A stretch of 64,000 nucleotides of DNA from Beta vulgaris subsp. vulgaris (GCF_026745355.1 NC_079209.1:11318535-11382534); one strand, 5' to 3'; shown: positions 46,263-59,486, counted from the first letter of the stretch. The notes: generated by a model not told the origin, from the sequence alone. Numbers and translations: made by a program.

Positions 46263-49200
46263 TCTATATATATATATATATAAAACAAGGTTCAATTGGC
46301 TTATGTGTCAAGCTAATGCTCATTTTGCCATGTATCACTATACTTATTCTTATTCTTTTAGTGTCACGTGTACAATGGATCAATTACAGTCTTATAAATT
46401 TGGTAAGTTTAACTCAACAAATGGAATTGCTTTACAATCATATTATTTACGGCACAGTTGCTAACTAATAGTAAACAATATTAATATTGATAAAACTTAC
46501 CATTTTACATTACCATTTATGTAACTTATCAAAAAAATAAATGTTATTATATAAGATGTTCATGTAATCACACCCTAATATAATAATTTTCTTCCACTTC
46601 TTTCTTTACACGAAAAATAAAGAAAATTCAATGAATCTCAAATAAAAAAAATAAAACTACCATGTTAGCACAAAAACAAAATGGCGTTACCGTAAACAAA
46701 AACAAAAAGATGAAGTTTATACAAAAAATTTAAATTCATAAAACCCTAAATATTTAACAATGGAGCAAACTTATATTGTCTATTTATTTTTTACTAACTT
46801 TAAAATTATTGTGTCACTCACCGGTAGAAATCATCCTTATTTCAATAATCTTAATATTAATTTTCACTAACTGTTAAAACTTAGAATCTTAATTTTTTCA
46901 ATAAATTTCTCACTCACTAACTGTAATAAATTACAAAATTTTCAATACATTGGCATATTGACTATTTTATTCCAACCTTAGCTTATATTATTGATTTTTC
47001 TCACTCACTATTATCAATTTTAAGAATTATATGACTCATTTTAGTATTATAATTATATATATATGCTAAAAACTACATGGAAAAATAAAATCAGTTCAAT
47101 TTCATCATAATTAGTCAAAATCAAATTTTTTTTAAATGAACTTACCAAATAATTTCAATCTATATTGACCCATTTAGACAATTTCTTCAAACTCCATATC
47201 AATCCAACTCCATATATTCCCCTCAAAAAAAAATTCCAACTCCATATATTTGCGGTTTTGCATGCGGTCTTTAAATCTTCTTCACTTTGTAGATCGAATG
47301 ATTCTACACCTTGGTTGTATCAAGGAATTATAGTAACCATGCTTCAAATGCAAAGAACATGGAGATCAAAGGCTTAATTTCTTCATGAAACCCACATGCA
47401 TGAGTTTTATATTTGTTGTTGATGCAAAAATCGATGACTTGGAGTATAATTTTGATGGATAATTTGTAAGTTTAAAGTATAAAAAAAATGTAGCTAAGAG
47501 AGATTTGCTAAAAAAACGTAGATAAGTTGTATGCAATAATCGGTGATAAGATAGTTTTGGTTCTAATAAGTTTTAGAATCATCTAGGCGTGGGTTGTAAT
47601 AAGATAGAGATTGTATGTAGAGAGAGATTTAGAATCAATTTATGGAGAAGATGATGTATGTAGTTGTAATAAGAGAGATTGTATGATATTTTTTATTAAG
47701 TTAGAACACATAGTGGACTTAGAGCATTATTTTATAACCAAGGGCCAAATTGTTTGAAGCATCATTATAGTAAAGGGTATGCTCATTTATGGAGAATACA
47801 AAATTTGAAGCATTTTGATTGTGTCCAAATATAAGAAAATATAACTTTTACAATCAAAGTTAATCTTTAAATAAACACTATTTTACTAGCTTCCATTTCA
47901 CTCTTTTTCACTAAAGGAAAGAACTTACCACTTCAGATATTCAAATGTGTAAAAAAATTATATGGACTTGGCCCACACTAAAATCGTATGGATCTATGCT
48001 AATTCATGTTATTTATTAAAAAAAAGTCACTATAAAAAAATAGATATAATATCTGAGTAAATATAGATTGTAAAGTTTGATGATGTGGAAAATAAAACTG
48101 CAAAACTTTGTGCTAGCAGACATTGAAGCTAAGCTACAAAGTAATGGCAGCACATTACGTAAATTCAGCGAAATGCCATATCCTAATGATCTTATCATAG
48201 AAGACGGGCAAAACAAAATGATAATGGACGAGCTTTCCTAAGACCGAGGGAAGTTAGAAGAGGAGTTCCAGCGACTGTTTCAAGGATTAACAACTGAGCA
48301 ACGTGGAATTTATTACAATGAAATTATGTCAGCTGTATCACGAGGAAAAGGAGGGGTGTTCTTTGTATATGGATACGGAGGAACAGGTAAGACGTATCTT
48401 TGGAGATTGTTGTGTGCCTCATTAAGGCGTAAAGGAGATACCATTTTGCCAGTCGCATCAAGCGGAATAGCTTCTTTATTGCTTCTGCGCGTGAGGAAGA
48501 ACTACTCATTCTAGGTTTGGACTCCCGTTAAATGTTGTTGAGAATCAACATGTGTTGGCATTAAGCCAGGCTCGGAATTAACCAGACTCCTTATGAAGAC
48601 AAAGTTAATCATATGGGATGAAGCTCCCATGATGCATAAATACTGCTTTGAAGCTCTAGATAGGAGTTCAAAGGATGTTATGCAGTTTGTGAATCCTGCA
48701 AATCAAGATATCACATTTGGTAGCAAGGTTGTAGTTTTTGCTGGTGATTTAAGAAAAATATTACCCGTGGTGCCTAAAGGAAGCAGACAAGACATTGTCT
48801 TCTCAGCAATAAATAGTTCTTACTTATGGGACTTTTGCCGAGTACTTAGGCTGACAAAGAACATGCGCCTCACAACAGGTTCAAGTAATTAAAATGTTGA
48901 TGAAATTAGAGAATTTTCATAATGGATACTCAATGTTGGAGATGGCTAAGTTGGAGAGCCAAATGATGGTGAGGCCGATATTGAAATACCCCATGAAATG
49001 TTTGTAGATGGGGGACATGACCCTATTGCGACAATAGTAGAAAGCACATATCCTGACATAGCGGATCACATTTGGGAACCAAGTTATTTTCAAGAAAGAG
49101 CTATTCTTGCTCCAACCAATGAAATTGCTGAGACGGTTAACGATCACGTGTTATCTCAATCGCCAGGTGAAGAAAGAACTTACTTGAGTTCAGATGCAAT

Positions 49201-49962
49201 TTCAGTGGAGGAAGGAAATTTTGGAATTCATGAGATGTATTCAACAGAGTTCCTAAATACAATTAAATGCGGAGGATTACCAAACCATAGTATACGACTG
49301 AAGGTTAGAGCACCAGTGATGCTCCTAAGGAATATTGATCAAAGTTCTGGGCTATGTAATGGCATAAGATTGGTCGTTAAACACTTAGGCGATCGCATTA
49401 TAGAGGCTATTGTGGTATCTGGTAGTAATTTGGGCAATAAGGTCTTCATTCCACGAATGACGCTGACTTCGTCAGACTCAACAAAATTTCCCATCAAGTT
49501 CCAACGGAGACAATTCCCTTTGGTTGTGTGCTTAATGACAATCAATAAAAGTCAAGGACAATCACTTTCGCATGTTGGCCTATATCTTCCTCGGTCTGTT
49601 TTCTGCTATAGACAATTTTATGTGGCCGTATCAAGAGTTACTAGCAAGAAGGGTTTGAAAATTTTAATAGTTGATAAAGAACGTGGAACATCAAATGTTA
49701 CCACGAACATAGTGTACAAAGAAGTATTTCAGAATGTTGGTTAAATACTCTTATTATTAATGTTACTAAATAATTAATCTTTATTTTCATCCACTTTGTT
49801 GACATGTATTTTTTTTACCTCAGATTTTCATGATTTATATTGCATGCGAACTTTAAGTGCTTCAAAATATGTTGCAACAATATTTACAGATATTACATTT
49901 GATGTACACAATTATCTCAAAAAATAAACTTCCCGTGCATTTTTGCACGGGTTAAAAGCTAG
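46263..49962 (+). mobile_element. Helitron with intact ends and a broken helicase, 3.7 kb
   Basis: 5' end A|TCTATATATATATATATATAAAAC at 46263. The 3' end is hairpin CCCGTGCA-TTTT-TGCACGGG (49932-49951), then TTAAAAGCTAG (to 49962)|T. Insertion between A and T, TC start and CTAG end agree with Helitron rules. The interior from 48098 to 49744 encodes the C-terminal helicase part of a RepHel protein. The N-terminal Rep nuclease region is absent: 46300-48097 is AT-rich with no recognised coding. Confidence 0.75.
48098..49744 (+). pseudogene. Helitron PIF1-type helicase, C-terminal remnant
   Basis: Motifs in order: GYGGTGKT (Walker A, about 48373), then LIIWDEAPMMHKYCFEALDR (Walker B, 48602), [39 protein letters not shown], and [19 protein letters not shown] with FYVAVSRV near the end. 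These are the SF1B/PIF1 helicase signatures of Helitron RepHel proteins, which unwind DNA in rolling-circle transposition. It is disrupted by an in-frame TAA at 48239, frameshifts near 48487-48590, and a stop and shift near 48890-48990. The final 248-residue frame (48998-49744) is intact. Confidence 0.85.
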
Positions 49963-52900
49963 TAAAATAATATATGAAAGTATGTCAACAGGTGACAACC
50001 TAGTGATATTGGCATCATTTTCGATCCCCGAAATCTTAGGATCGAGTTTCACCCCTTGCATTAAGAAGGGATCTTCAATTTCTCCCCTACTTACAAGAGA
50101 CTTCATTTTACCTTTAAGAAAAGTCCATATTAAAGTAAAATATTGTAAGTATACTATCCAATAAGAGTGAACAATAAAGAATATGGTAAACAAAGTGTGA
50201 AAGTGCACAAACCTAATTAAGAAGATGGTATGTGAGGCTCAAAACACCACAAAGTTCCCTTTATGATACCATGGAATATTAAATGGAGATTTTATAGTCT
50301 GCAGATAATAGAAGATGGAGAAAAGGAAGTGGAGAAACCGACGTCGGTTTCTTTGTTGTGCTACAATTTTTTTTAATTACTTTACAGGAAATTGAAGTGT
50401 ATAAAAATTATCGTTTGTTAGTGGTGTGCTTTCCTTAACTTCCTGTATTTTTCTGGGTGAAAAACCAATAAGTTAAACTTGTAATTTTTTAAAAAATAAA
50501 AATAAAAATTGGAGGTATTGTGGTAAAAGAGGGTGGACACCAAACTTCTCAAAGTTTCCATATATATAATAGAAATAATATATGTATTATGTTCTCCTTG
50601 CTACAATTTATTACCATACTTCATATCCCTATCTCTATTTATGCGCTTCAATTTGTATTGAAAAATAATTAATGATGATTATTTTTAGTAATTATATACT
50701 CAATGATTTTGATTAATTATTGGTAAGTACGGGGATTTTAGTTATTATTAGATAATTTAATAAATCCTTAATGGATTTAATGAATATTCATCTGTAACTA
50801 AATAGTGTTTATGAGAAATGCTCATTCAACGCATGACTGTCTTTAGTTTGTTAGTATATATCAAACTTTTAAGAAATTCTCTTAGTAATAGACCCATTAC
50901 AAATACTTAGGCCCCATAAAAAGTTTCAACTACATAGTAGTAAACCTGTACTCCATGAACAGCCAAATATACCACCACAACCACCTTTCTCTCCTCCCTT
51001 CATCCACCCCGTCCAAAAGTCACCCCCACCATGAAAACCCCATTTCTCATCTCTCCAAAATCCGAAAGATTTTAAAATCTCAAACCCAATCACCATATGT
51101 TATTCATCAGCAATTCATTAGAAACTGAAGTCTGCTTTTTTTATTTAAGTTTGAAGATTTATTGAATAATCATTCGAGGTCGGTGCGAGCATGAAGGTCA
51201 TTGTGTAAATGACGGATTTCATGATCTATATTATGATATGTGTGCAAATGTTGGTTTATTCTTTGTTGTAAGAACATACTTTTTTTTTATGCAAATTGAA
51301 CGTGCAACTGCTTTGCTTGTTGCTCTTGAAGATCTATGGTCGTTCCATTGTCCTTGACTCCAAAGTTAAAATCACAAAAAAAGAATGTTAGACGTACATA
51401 TTTGTACAGAGGTTATGGGAAAATCAAATTTACTTATACTTCACCTAATGATGATTTTCAAGAAGGTTTGTAAGAGGAAGAAGATGGGGAGAAAAAGTTT
51501 CGTGTAGTGGTTTATGTTTGTTTGATTTTTTTTTGTTTACCTTCAGAATTGTCGCTAATTTTCATATTTCTAGATATGATTCAAAATGACTATTGTTCAT
51601 TTTATTCATTTTTTTTCACTTCATTCAGCCTAATGTTGATCCAAATTGTTAGTTTGTTTGTTCAAATTATTTATAATGTCCTTTCATATTACTTATATAG
51701 TTCATTGTAATGAATATCTATGTTGTTATTATTCTTTGTAATGTACAAATATGATTCAGCAAAAAGCAACATACTATCTATAATGAACATCTCAATTAAA
51801 TAGTTATATAAATATCCAAAAAACATTAATTTCAAAAGATGGTAAATTCAAAATGCAGTATATGCTAAAGCTGTTTAGCATCTTAAAAAGTTGAAACAAC
51901 ATTACTCATATTTTAGGAAAATTTGACATATACAACTAAATAATAATAATGAGAGGTATGTTCGACTTTTTAATAATATATCGTGGTTTGCTAAGTATAA
52001 CTAGGTATTTTGTTAGGTTTCTTTAGTTTAACAAACTAATAAAGCACAAGTAATGGTTTTCTACCAATTATTGGACTATAATTGCTTTTAGAAATTGATT
52101 ATTGAACTAATGAAGGTGTCTTATATTCAACGCTTTTAAGTCTCGTTAGCCCGTGGAAAGCCCAATCCTTATTAGGACATGTAAGGATAAAGAAGTCAAA
52201 CCCGCAAAAAGGGCTTGATCATGCATTATTAGGTCCGCCGAACAAATATTTTAGGAATGGTCTGGCCAGTGCCTAGCCCAAGTCCGCAAATGATCACGTC
52301 TACTATGTACTCGAAGGCAGATTTGTAACCAAAGTAATACAATATGTTTCATATGAACATCATGGTCTTATTAAAGAACATTCATTGCTAATTGAAAAAT
52401 ATTGACTTCATTAAGAATATATTATTGCTTCTGAACTTCCTCCCTTTTCCGATTGATTTGATTTGATTTATGAAATCTCGATATCGTAACATATCATTAG
52501 TTGTTTGATCTAGTAAACTGAACTGATACAAGAAAGAAAATAGTAGTAGTAAAAACAAAATTATTCAAGTTTATAATATATTGAAGTAATGAACATAACC
52601 TTCCAAACACACAGTTTATATACAATGAACATGCTATCATACACACAATGAATATACGACCAAATATAACGAGCATATGCCTAAATAATTTTTGTGAACA
52701 CACGCTAATAATACAATGAACATTGACCCAAAATGTGTATTTTGTACTTCTCAATACTACAATAAATATCATACTCATATAAAGAATATTTGAACAAATA
52801 TCGTGCATGTGTAGACAAAAATCTAATAATTGATTTATCATTAATTCATATCATTTCATTGAATATATCACAACCATGAACATATGATTGCAATGCAACA

Positions 52901-53438
52901 AGCATCTGACCAACATGTGTTTTAGCGAACACGTGATAATATAACAATGAACATATGCCATAATTCATGTTATTAATGCAACTACTATGTGCCCAATACA
53001 CAACGAACATATGACCAAATGTACCTAACATCTGAATAAATACACAGAAAATATATATCTAAATAATAAACACATTATAAAATACAATGAACATATATAG
53101 ACAATAAAAAAAAACTACCTATTTTTTGTTCTACTTTCTTCCTGATATCAAACTCGTTTAATTCTCTCATTTGTTTACTAGGCTATTTCTTTCGTTCATT
53201 TGGACATCAATTGCAAATTTTTTTCCATTTTTTCACAAACCGTCATCAACATCATAAATCCTTTTTTAAATAAGAAATTAAAATTCAAAACGTAAGATGT
53301 TCCCAATTCTTATCAAATCCATAGATCTAGTACCTTATGTTTTCAATTTCGCTTTGCAACTTGTCGTTTTCATCTGTTTTCATCTTCATGTATGAGAGAA
53401 GTTGGAGAATTTGGGAAGAAGAGAGACACAGAGAGAGA
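49963..53438. other. 3.5 kb AT-rich intergenic DNA
   Basis: No gene supported. A worn Helitron-like 5' motif (GGTGGACACCAAAC..CATATATATAATAG) lies near 50530-50570. From about 52590 to 53100 an imperfect motif AATGAACATATGACC recurs every 30-60 bases. The frames at 49912-50208, 51507-51710 and 52497-53031 have no recognisable domain. Confidence 0.4.
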
Positions 53439-54200
53439 TGTTGGAACATTTATAGGGTAATGGGTTTGAAACTCATAAGGGTATGTACTAGAAGAGGAGG
53501 AGGTCTAGTATGCAAAAGGCTAGAGTGCATCAAGTGGCAAAACGCATTGATAAACCAAGGGAGACAGAAGACCCGGCCGCGAGTCGCGACAACCGTCGCG
53601 AGTCGCGACAGGCGTCGCGGGTCGCGACCAGCTCCTCGCGACTCGCGAGCTTCTTCGCGAGTCGCGACGTGTCTTCTGCCTTGGAATGCGAAAAGTTGTC
53701 TCGACGGTTTTATATCCGTTGTGATGCTTTGTTGATCATTTTAATGACTTTTAAGGTCCTTTAATCAGTAGATTAAAGACCTTTGATGAGTGATTAAGAT
53801 GGGGTTATGTGATTAACCTCTCTAGTCAATGTGATTAAGATGGGGGTTATGTGATTAACCTCCCTAGTCAATGAAAGGTTTATTCTTCCTATATAAACCT
53901 TGGGATTCCTATGAGTGAGGGTTAGAAGAAAAATCAGAATTTTCTATACTCTCAAAACTTCTTGCTTTAGCTTAAGAGAAACTTGCAATCTTCTCTTGAG
54001 TGTTCTTCACAAACACAAAACACAAGTTCTTGTTGATTCACTTAGAAGATCATCTAAGTGGATTGTTTCTCTCCATTGTATCTCATTAGTTATTTCGTGT
54101 TAACCCGGTGATCCTAGAGGGGCGAAATTAAACTAATAGGAAAGCGTAGTTTCCGTGCCTTGGAGTGGATATCCGGTTCTCTCATTGATCACACCTAACA
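53439..54200 (+). repeat. 5' LTR of the copia element
   Basis: 762 bases from TGTTGGAACATTTATAGGG to ACACCTAACA (TG...CA). It contains a CG-rich cluster (53575-53670), a tandem pair of GTGATTAAGATGGGGTTATG units (53790-53870), and a TATA box (TATATAAA, 53890-53897). The preceding 5 bases AGAGA match those after the 3' LTR. Confidence 0.95.
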
Positions 54201-54227
54201 ATCTATTAGTTTAATTTTCTTTCGGAT

Positions 54228-55397
54228 ATGGCTCAATCACTCAAGGACATGACTATGAACTTCCAAAAGTTGGATAAGTTTGAGGGTGGGCTATCGAGGT
54301 GGCAAAAGAAGATGCACTTCTTGTTGACCGCCTTGAATGTGGTGTATGTGTTATCAACTCCTATGCCACCACTCCCGGAAGATGGAGAGGAAGAGCCTCT
54401 TGAGACTACTAGGAAGAGGATAAAGTGGGAGAATGATGACTACATTTGTCGTGGTCATATTCTCAACTCTCTCACCGACCCGTTGTTTGATCTCTACCAA
54501 AATGTGGAGAGTGCAAAGGAACTTTGGGATGCTCTTGAGGCCAAGTACATTTCGGAAGATGCTTCAAGTAAGAAATTCCTTGTTAGTAATTTTAATTCTT
54601 TTAAAATGACTAATGATCGGCCTATTATGGAGCAATTCCATGAGGTTCATCATATTTTGAACCAAATAAGATCACAGTATGGTATGGTGATGGATGAGGC
54701 AATTGCGGTTGCCTCAATCATTGACAAATTACCAAATTCTTGGAAAGATACAAAACATCTTTTAAAACATAAAAAGGAAGACATGTCCATGGAGCAATTA
54801 GGAACTCATCTTCGTATTGAAGAGGGGATCCGGGCTCAAGATGGGGTTAAGGATACTACTCCTAGTATTCCTAAATCTACCGTTAATTTGGTAGAGGTTG
54901 GTGGGTCTAGTAAGACCAAGAAATCCAACAACAACAACAACAACAAAACCAATGTTGCAAACAAGAAGAGGAAGACCCTCTCTTGTTGGATATGCAATGG
55001 TCCTCATCTTAAGAGGGATTGTCCTTCTAACAACAAGAAGAAGACAAAGAACACACAACCTAGTGTTGTTCAAAACCAAGGTAACAATGCACATGTTAAT
55101 GTAATTGAAGAAATGCATTTTGTTGCTATGATTTCTGAAATTATGTGTGTGCAGGTTGATGATTCTTGGTGGATAGATTCGGGAGCCTCTAGACATGTGT
55201 GCAATAACAAGGATTTCTTCAAGTCTTTGAAAGATTTGGATGATGGTCCAATCTTGTATATGGGGAATGATTCTACGGTAAAGGCTAGAGGCATAGGCCA
55301 AGTAGAATTGTTGTTAACCTCGGGAAAGACTTTAACTCTCCGGGATGTTGTGTATGTACCGGAAGTTAGGAAGAATCTTGTGTCGGAGGTCTCTTGA
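54228..55397 (+). pseudogene. Copia gag and protease
   Basis: Starts MAQSLKDMTMNFQKL and carries the UBN2-type gag region, with FEGGLSRWQKKMHFLLTALN and later ELWDALEAKYISEDA. Residues about 259-271 are the zinc knuckle CWICNGPHLKRDC. The aspartic protease active site is WWIDSGASRHVC near residue 316-327. The frame ends early after NLVSEVS, where related elements continue into integrase, so a frameshift lies at about 55385-55395. Confidence 0.9.
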
Positions 55398-55399
55398 AT

Positions 55400-56860
55400 A
55401 AGTATGGTTTTAAATTGTTTTTGAGTCGGATAAATTTGTACTTTCCAAGGGTGGTATTTTTGTTGGACAAGGTTTCTTTTGTAATGGAATGTTTAAATTT
55501 AGTATTGATAATAAAATTGGTACTAGTTCTATTTACATGCTTGATGTTTCTTCTCTATGGCACAATCGTTTATGTCATGTGAATTATCGTAGATTATATG
55601 ACATGTCTAAAATGGGGTTGATACCTCCTTTCGATTTAAAGTTAGAGAAGTGTCACACTTGCGTGCTAAATAAAATTACAAAAAATCCTTATCCTAGTGT
55701 GACTAGACAAACGGTATTGCTTGAATTGGTGCATAGTGACTTGTGTGACTTTCATAGTTCACCTTCTTTAGGAAATAAAAAATTATTGTAACTTTTATTG
55801 ATGATTTTTCAAGGTTTTGTTACATATATTATTATTTACTAAAGATGAAGCACTAGAAAAGTTTAAGACCTTTAAAATCGAAGTGGAACTCCAACTTAAT
55901 CAAAAGATTAAAAGACTTCGAACGGATAGGGGTGGTGAATATTATAATCCAAGTTATTTTAGTTCCATTGGTGTAATTCATGAAACAACCGCCCCATACT
56001 CACCTCAAAGTAATGGTATAGCGGAAAGGAAAAATAGGGTCCTAAAAGAAATGGTTAATACCATGCTTTCTAATTCGGGTCTTAATGACGGTTTTTGGGG
56101 TGATGCAATTTTAACTGCATGTTACATTTTAAATCGAGTTCCTAATAAAAGGAATAAGACTACCCCTTATGAACTTTGGTGTAATAAAAAGCCTAATCTC
56201 AATTACCTTAAGGTATGGGGTTGTAGGGCAATTGTCAAATTGACGGAACCTAAAAGGAAAACTTTAGGTGAAAAAGGAATTGATTGCATTTTTATAGGCT
56301 ATGCGGTACATAGCAAAGCCTATAGGTTTTATGTCATTGAGCCCAATGACTTTGTCTCTATTCACTCCGTGATAGAGTCAAGGGATGCAATATTTGATGA
56401 GACTAGATTCTCATCGATTCCAAGACCAAAGGACATGATACCTAGTACTAGTTCCAATGTTGTAGATGACATTTCAAATGATCATGATACTACAACACCG
56501 GAAATTAGGAAAAGTAAACGAATTAGAAAAGAGAAATCTTTTGGACCGGATTTTCAACTATATTTAGTTGAAGGGTCAAGGGAGTCAATTTCGACTCAAA
56601 TTTCATATTGTTACAATATGGAGGAGGATCCTAGGTCCTTTGATGAGGCTATGAAGTCTCATGATTCTGCTTTCTGGAAAGAGGCAGTGAATGATGAAAT
56701 GGATTCTATAATGGGTAATCACACTTGGATTTTAGCTAATTTACCTCCCGGTTGCAAACCCCTAGGTTGTAAATGGATTTTTGTAAGGAAAAAGAAAATC
56801 GATGGAACCATACTAAAACATAAGGCCCGGTTAGTGGTCCAAGGTTTTAGGCAAAGATAG
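55400..56860 (+). pseudogene. Copia integrase and start of reverse transcriptase
   Basis: The HHCC finger is read from LWHNRLCHVNYRRL and KCHTCVLNK (55556-55667). The first catalytic Asp is in HSDLCDF, the second in RLRTDRGGEYY, the Glu in NGIAERKNRVL. Then come ILNRVPNKRN and GYAVHSKAYRFY of the integrase C-terminal part, and EAMKSHDSAFWKEAV opening the reverse transcriptase. Frame changes fall near 55435, 55785 and 56855. Confidence 0.9.
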
Positions 56861-58175
56861 GTATCGATTACTTTGATACTTATGCTCCAGTAGCTAGAAT
56901 AGCTACTATTAGACTATTGATAGCATTAGCTGCGATTCATGGTCTAGTAATTCACCAAATGGATGTAAAAACTGCTTTTCTTAATGGTGAATTGGAGGAG
57001 GAAGTGTACATGAATCAACCTGAAGGGTTTGTGGTTAAAGGTCAAGAAACTAAAGTTTGCAAATTAGTTAGATCTTTGTATGGTCTTAAACAAGCACCTA
57101 AGCAATGGCATCAAAAATTTGATGAAGTTGTGTTGTCTAGTGGGTTCAAAATAAATCAGTCCGATAAGTGTGTATATAGCAAATTTGATAATAACGGTAA
57201 AGGAGTTATAATTTGCTTATATGTTGATGATATGCTTATTTTTGGGACTGATTTGGAACAAGTGGAAAGCCAAAGTCTTCCTTTCCTCTAGCTTCTCCAT
57301 GAAAGATTTGGGTGAAGCGGATGTTATTCTAGGTATTAGAATAATAAGAGGGAAAGGGTCGTTTTCTTTATCACAATCTCATTATATTGAGAAAGTGGTC
57401 AAGAGGTATAATGAGTCAAATTCGACTCATTTTGCTACTCCTATGGATCCTAGTATTCACTTGGTTCCGAGTAGTGGTACTCCAATTTCACAATTGGAGT
57501 ATGCAAGCTTAATTGGAAGCTTGATGTATGCTATGACTAGCACTCGGCCGGATATAGCCTTTGCTATTGGCAAGCTCAGTAGGTATACTAGTAATCCTAG
57601 TATGTTGCATTGGCAAGCATTGAGAAGAGTGTTAAGGTACTTGAATAAGACCTTGGATTATGTCATAACATACAAAAGAGAACCTTCTATCTTAGAAGGT
57701 TACTCGGATGCTAGTTGGATTTCGAATAAGGAAGATTATTCATCCACTAGTGGTTGGGTGTTTCTTCTTGAGGAGGTGCCATTTCATGGGCTCCAAGAAG
57801 CAAACATGTATAACGGATTCCACTATGGCATCGGAATTCATTGCTTTGGCTTCTTGTTGCCAAGAAGCGGAATGGCTAAGGAATGTGTTGAGTGAGGTGG
57901 ACTTATGGGTGAAACCAATGTCACCTCTTGCTATCCATTGTGATAGTGCATCAACCATAGCTAAAGCATATAGTGAAGTCTACAATGGCAAGTCAAGGCA
58001 CATTGGAGTTAGACATAGCTATGTGCGGGAAATGATAAGGAATAGTTGTATAACTATTAATTTTGTTCGGTCTAGTTTGAACTTGGCGGATACGTTTACA
58101 AAACCGTTGTCAAGGGAACTAGTGAACAAAATGAACAAAGGGATGGGTCTTAAGCCTATTGTCAACCTATGGTGA
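56861..58175 (+). pseudogene. Copia reverse transcriptase and RNase H
   Basis: Reverse transcriptase motifs HQMDVKTAFLNGELEEEVY, LVRSLYGLKQAPKQWH and the catalytic LYVDDM (57216-57235), then SLIGSLMYAMTSTRPDIAF and RVLRYLNKTLDYVI. RNase H follows, with LEGYSDASWISNKEDYSSTS, SEFIALASCCQEAEWL and AIHCDSASTIAKA, ending with LADTFTKPLSRELV and a stop. Frameshifts fall near 57290 and 57775. Confidence 0.9.
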
Positions 58176-58700
58176 AGGAAAACTCTATTTGATGTCTAAT
58201 ACAACGTTAGATCTCAAATTCAAGGAGGATAGTACTTCTCTAAGAGGTTGGGAGCACTTGTTTAATACATCCCGAGGTTAGTGCTTGTTGCTACAATGAT
58301 AAAGAGGTTGAATTTTATTCTTAATAAATCTTTGATAAGGTGCTCAATTGTAGGAGCATGTCCGGAAAGATTTACCTATGTAAGCTAGAAGTTTGGCCGC
58401 TTCATCAAGTCTAGGCTTGACTTGGAATGCTTATGAATGGATATGGACACCAAGGCTTCATAGGTGTCGGAGGTTTTAAGAACCTAGTTTATGTTTGTGT
58501 GTATTAGTAACTTCAATAATTTGTAATGGTTATATGATTCAAAGCTTTGTCTATCATTATGATCTAAATTATTGTAAAGATTACTTTTACTAAATGGAAA
58601 TTCAATCGTTAGATATTTCCATGATGCATGAACATGTGTGTTTGCGATTTATAGCAAGTTGAAAAACTTTTCAACATTACCCTATAAATGGGAGGAGGAT

Positions 58701-59485
58701 TGTTGGAACATTTATAGGGTAATGGGTTTGAAACTCATAAGGTATGTACTAGAAGAGGAGGAGGTCTAGTATGCAAAAGGCTAGAGTGCATCAAGTGGCA
58801 AAACGCATTGATAAACCAAGGGAGACAGAAGACTGGCCGTGAGTCGCGACAACCGTCGCGAGTCGCACCAGTGGCCGTCGCGAGTCGCGACAGGCGTCGC
58901 GGGTCGCGACCAGCCCTCGCGACTCGCGAGCTTCTTCGCGAGTCGCGACGTGTCTTCTGCCTTGGAATGCGAAAAGTTGCCTCGACGGTTTTATATCCGT
59001 TGTGATGCTTGTTGATCATTTTAATGACTTTTAAGGTCCTTTAATCAGTAGATTAAAGACCTTTGATGAGTGATTAAGATGGGGGTTATGTGATTAACCT
59101 CTCTAGTCAATGTGATTAAGATGGGGGTTATGTGATTAACCTCCCTAGTCAATGAAAGGTTTATTCTTCCTATATAAACCTTGGGATTCCTATGAGTGAG
59201 GGGTTAGAAGAAAAATCAGATTTTCTATACTCTCAAAACCTTCTTGCTTTGCTTAAGAGAAACCTTGCAATCTTCTCTTGAGTGTTCTTCACAAACACAA
59301 AAACACAAGTTCTTTGTTGATTCACTTAGAAGATCATCTAAGTGGATTGTTTCTCTCCATTGTATCTCATTAGTTATTTCGTGTTAACCCGGTGATCCTA
59401 GAGGGGCGAAATTAAACTAATAGGAAAGCGTAGTTTCCGTGCCTTGGAGTGGATATCCGGTTCTCTCATTGATCACTCACCTAAC

Positions 59486-59486
<1 letters not shown>
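58701..59486 (+). repeat. 3' LTR of the copia element
   Basis: 786 bases, near-identical to the 5' LTR. The largest difference is about 25 extra bases in the CG-rich cluster (58865-58890). It ends CACCTAACA and is followed by AGAGA and a long GA run. Confidence 0.95.

Larger units (their letters stand above)
53439..59486 (+). mobile_element. Ty1/copia LTR retrotransposon, nearly complete but with broken ORF
   Basis: A 6.05 kb element with LTRs 53439-54200 and 58701-59486, AGAGA target duplication (53434-53438, 59487-59491), a polypurine tract GGGAGGAGGA (58690-58699), and a gag-pol region in the order gag, protease, integrase, reverse transcriptase, RNase H, which defines copia. The LTRs differ by few substitutions, indicating a young insertion. 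Pol is interrupted by several single-base frameshifts. The expected primer-binding site for initiator methionine tRNA is not present after the 5' LTR. Confidence 0.95.

Noticed and set aside
54798..55301. 167-residue minus-strand frame
   Set aside because: It is antisense to the copia gag-protease frame.
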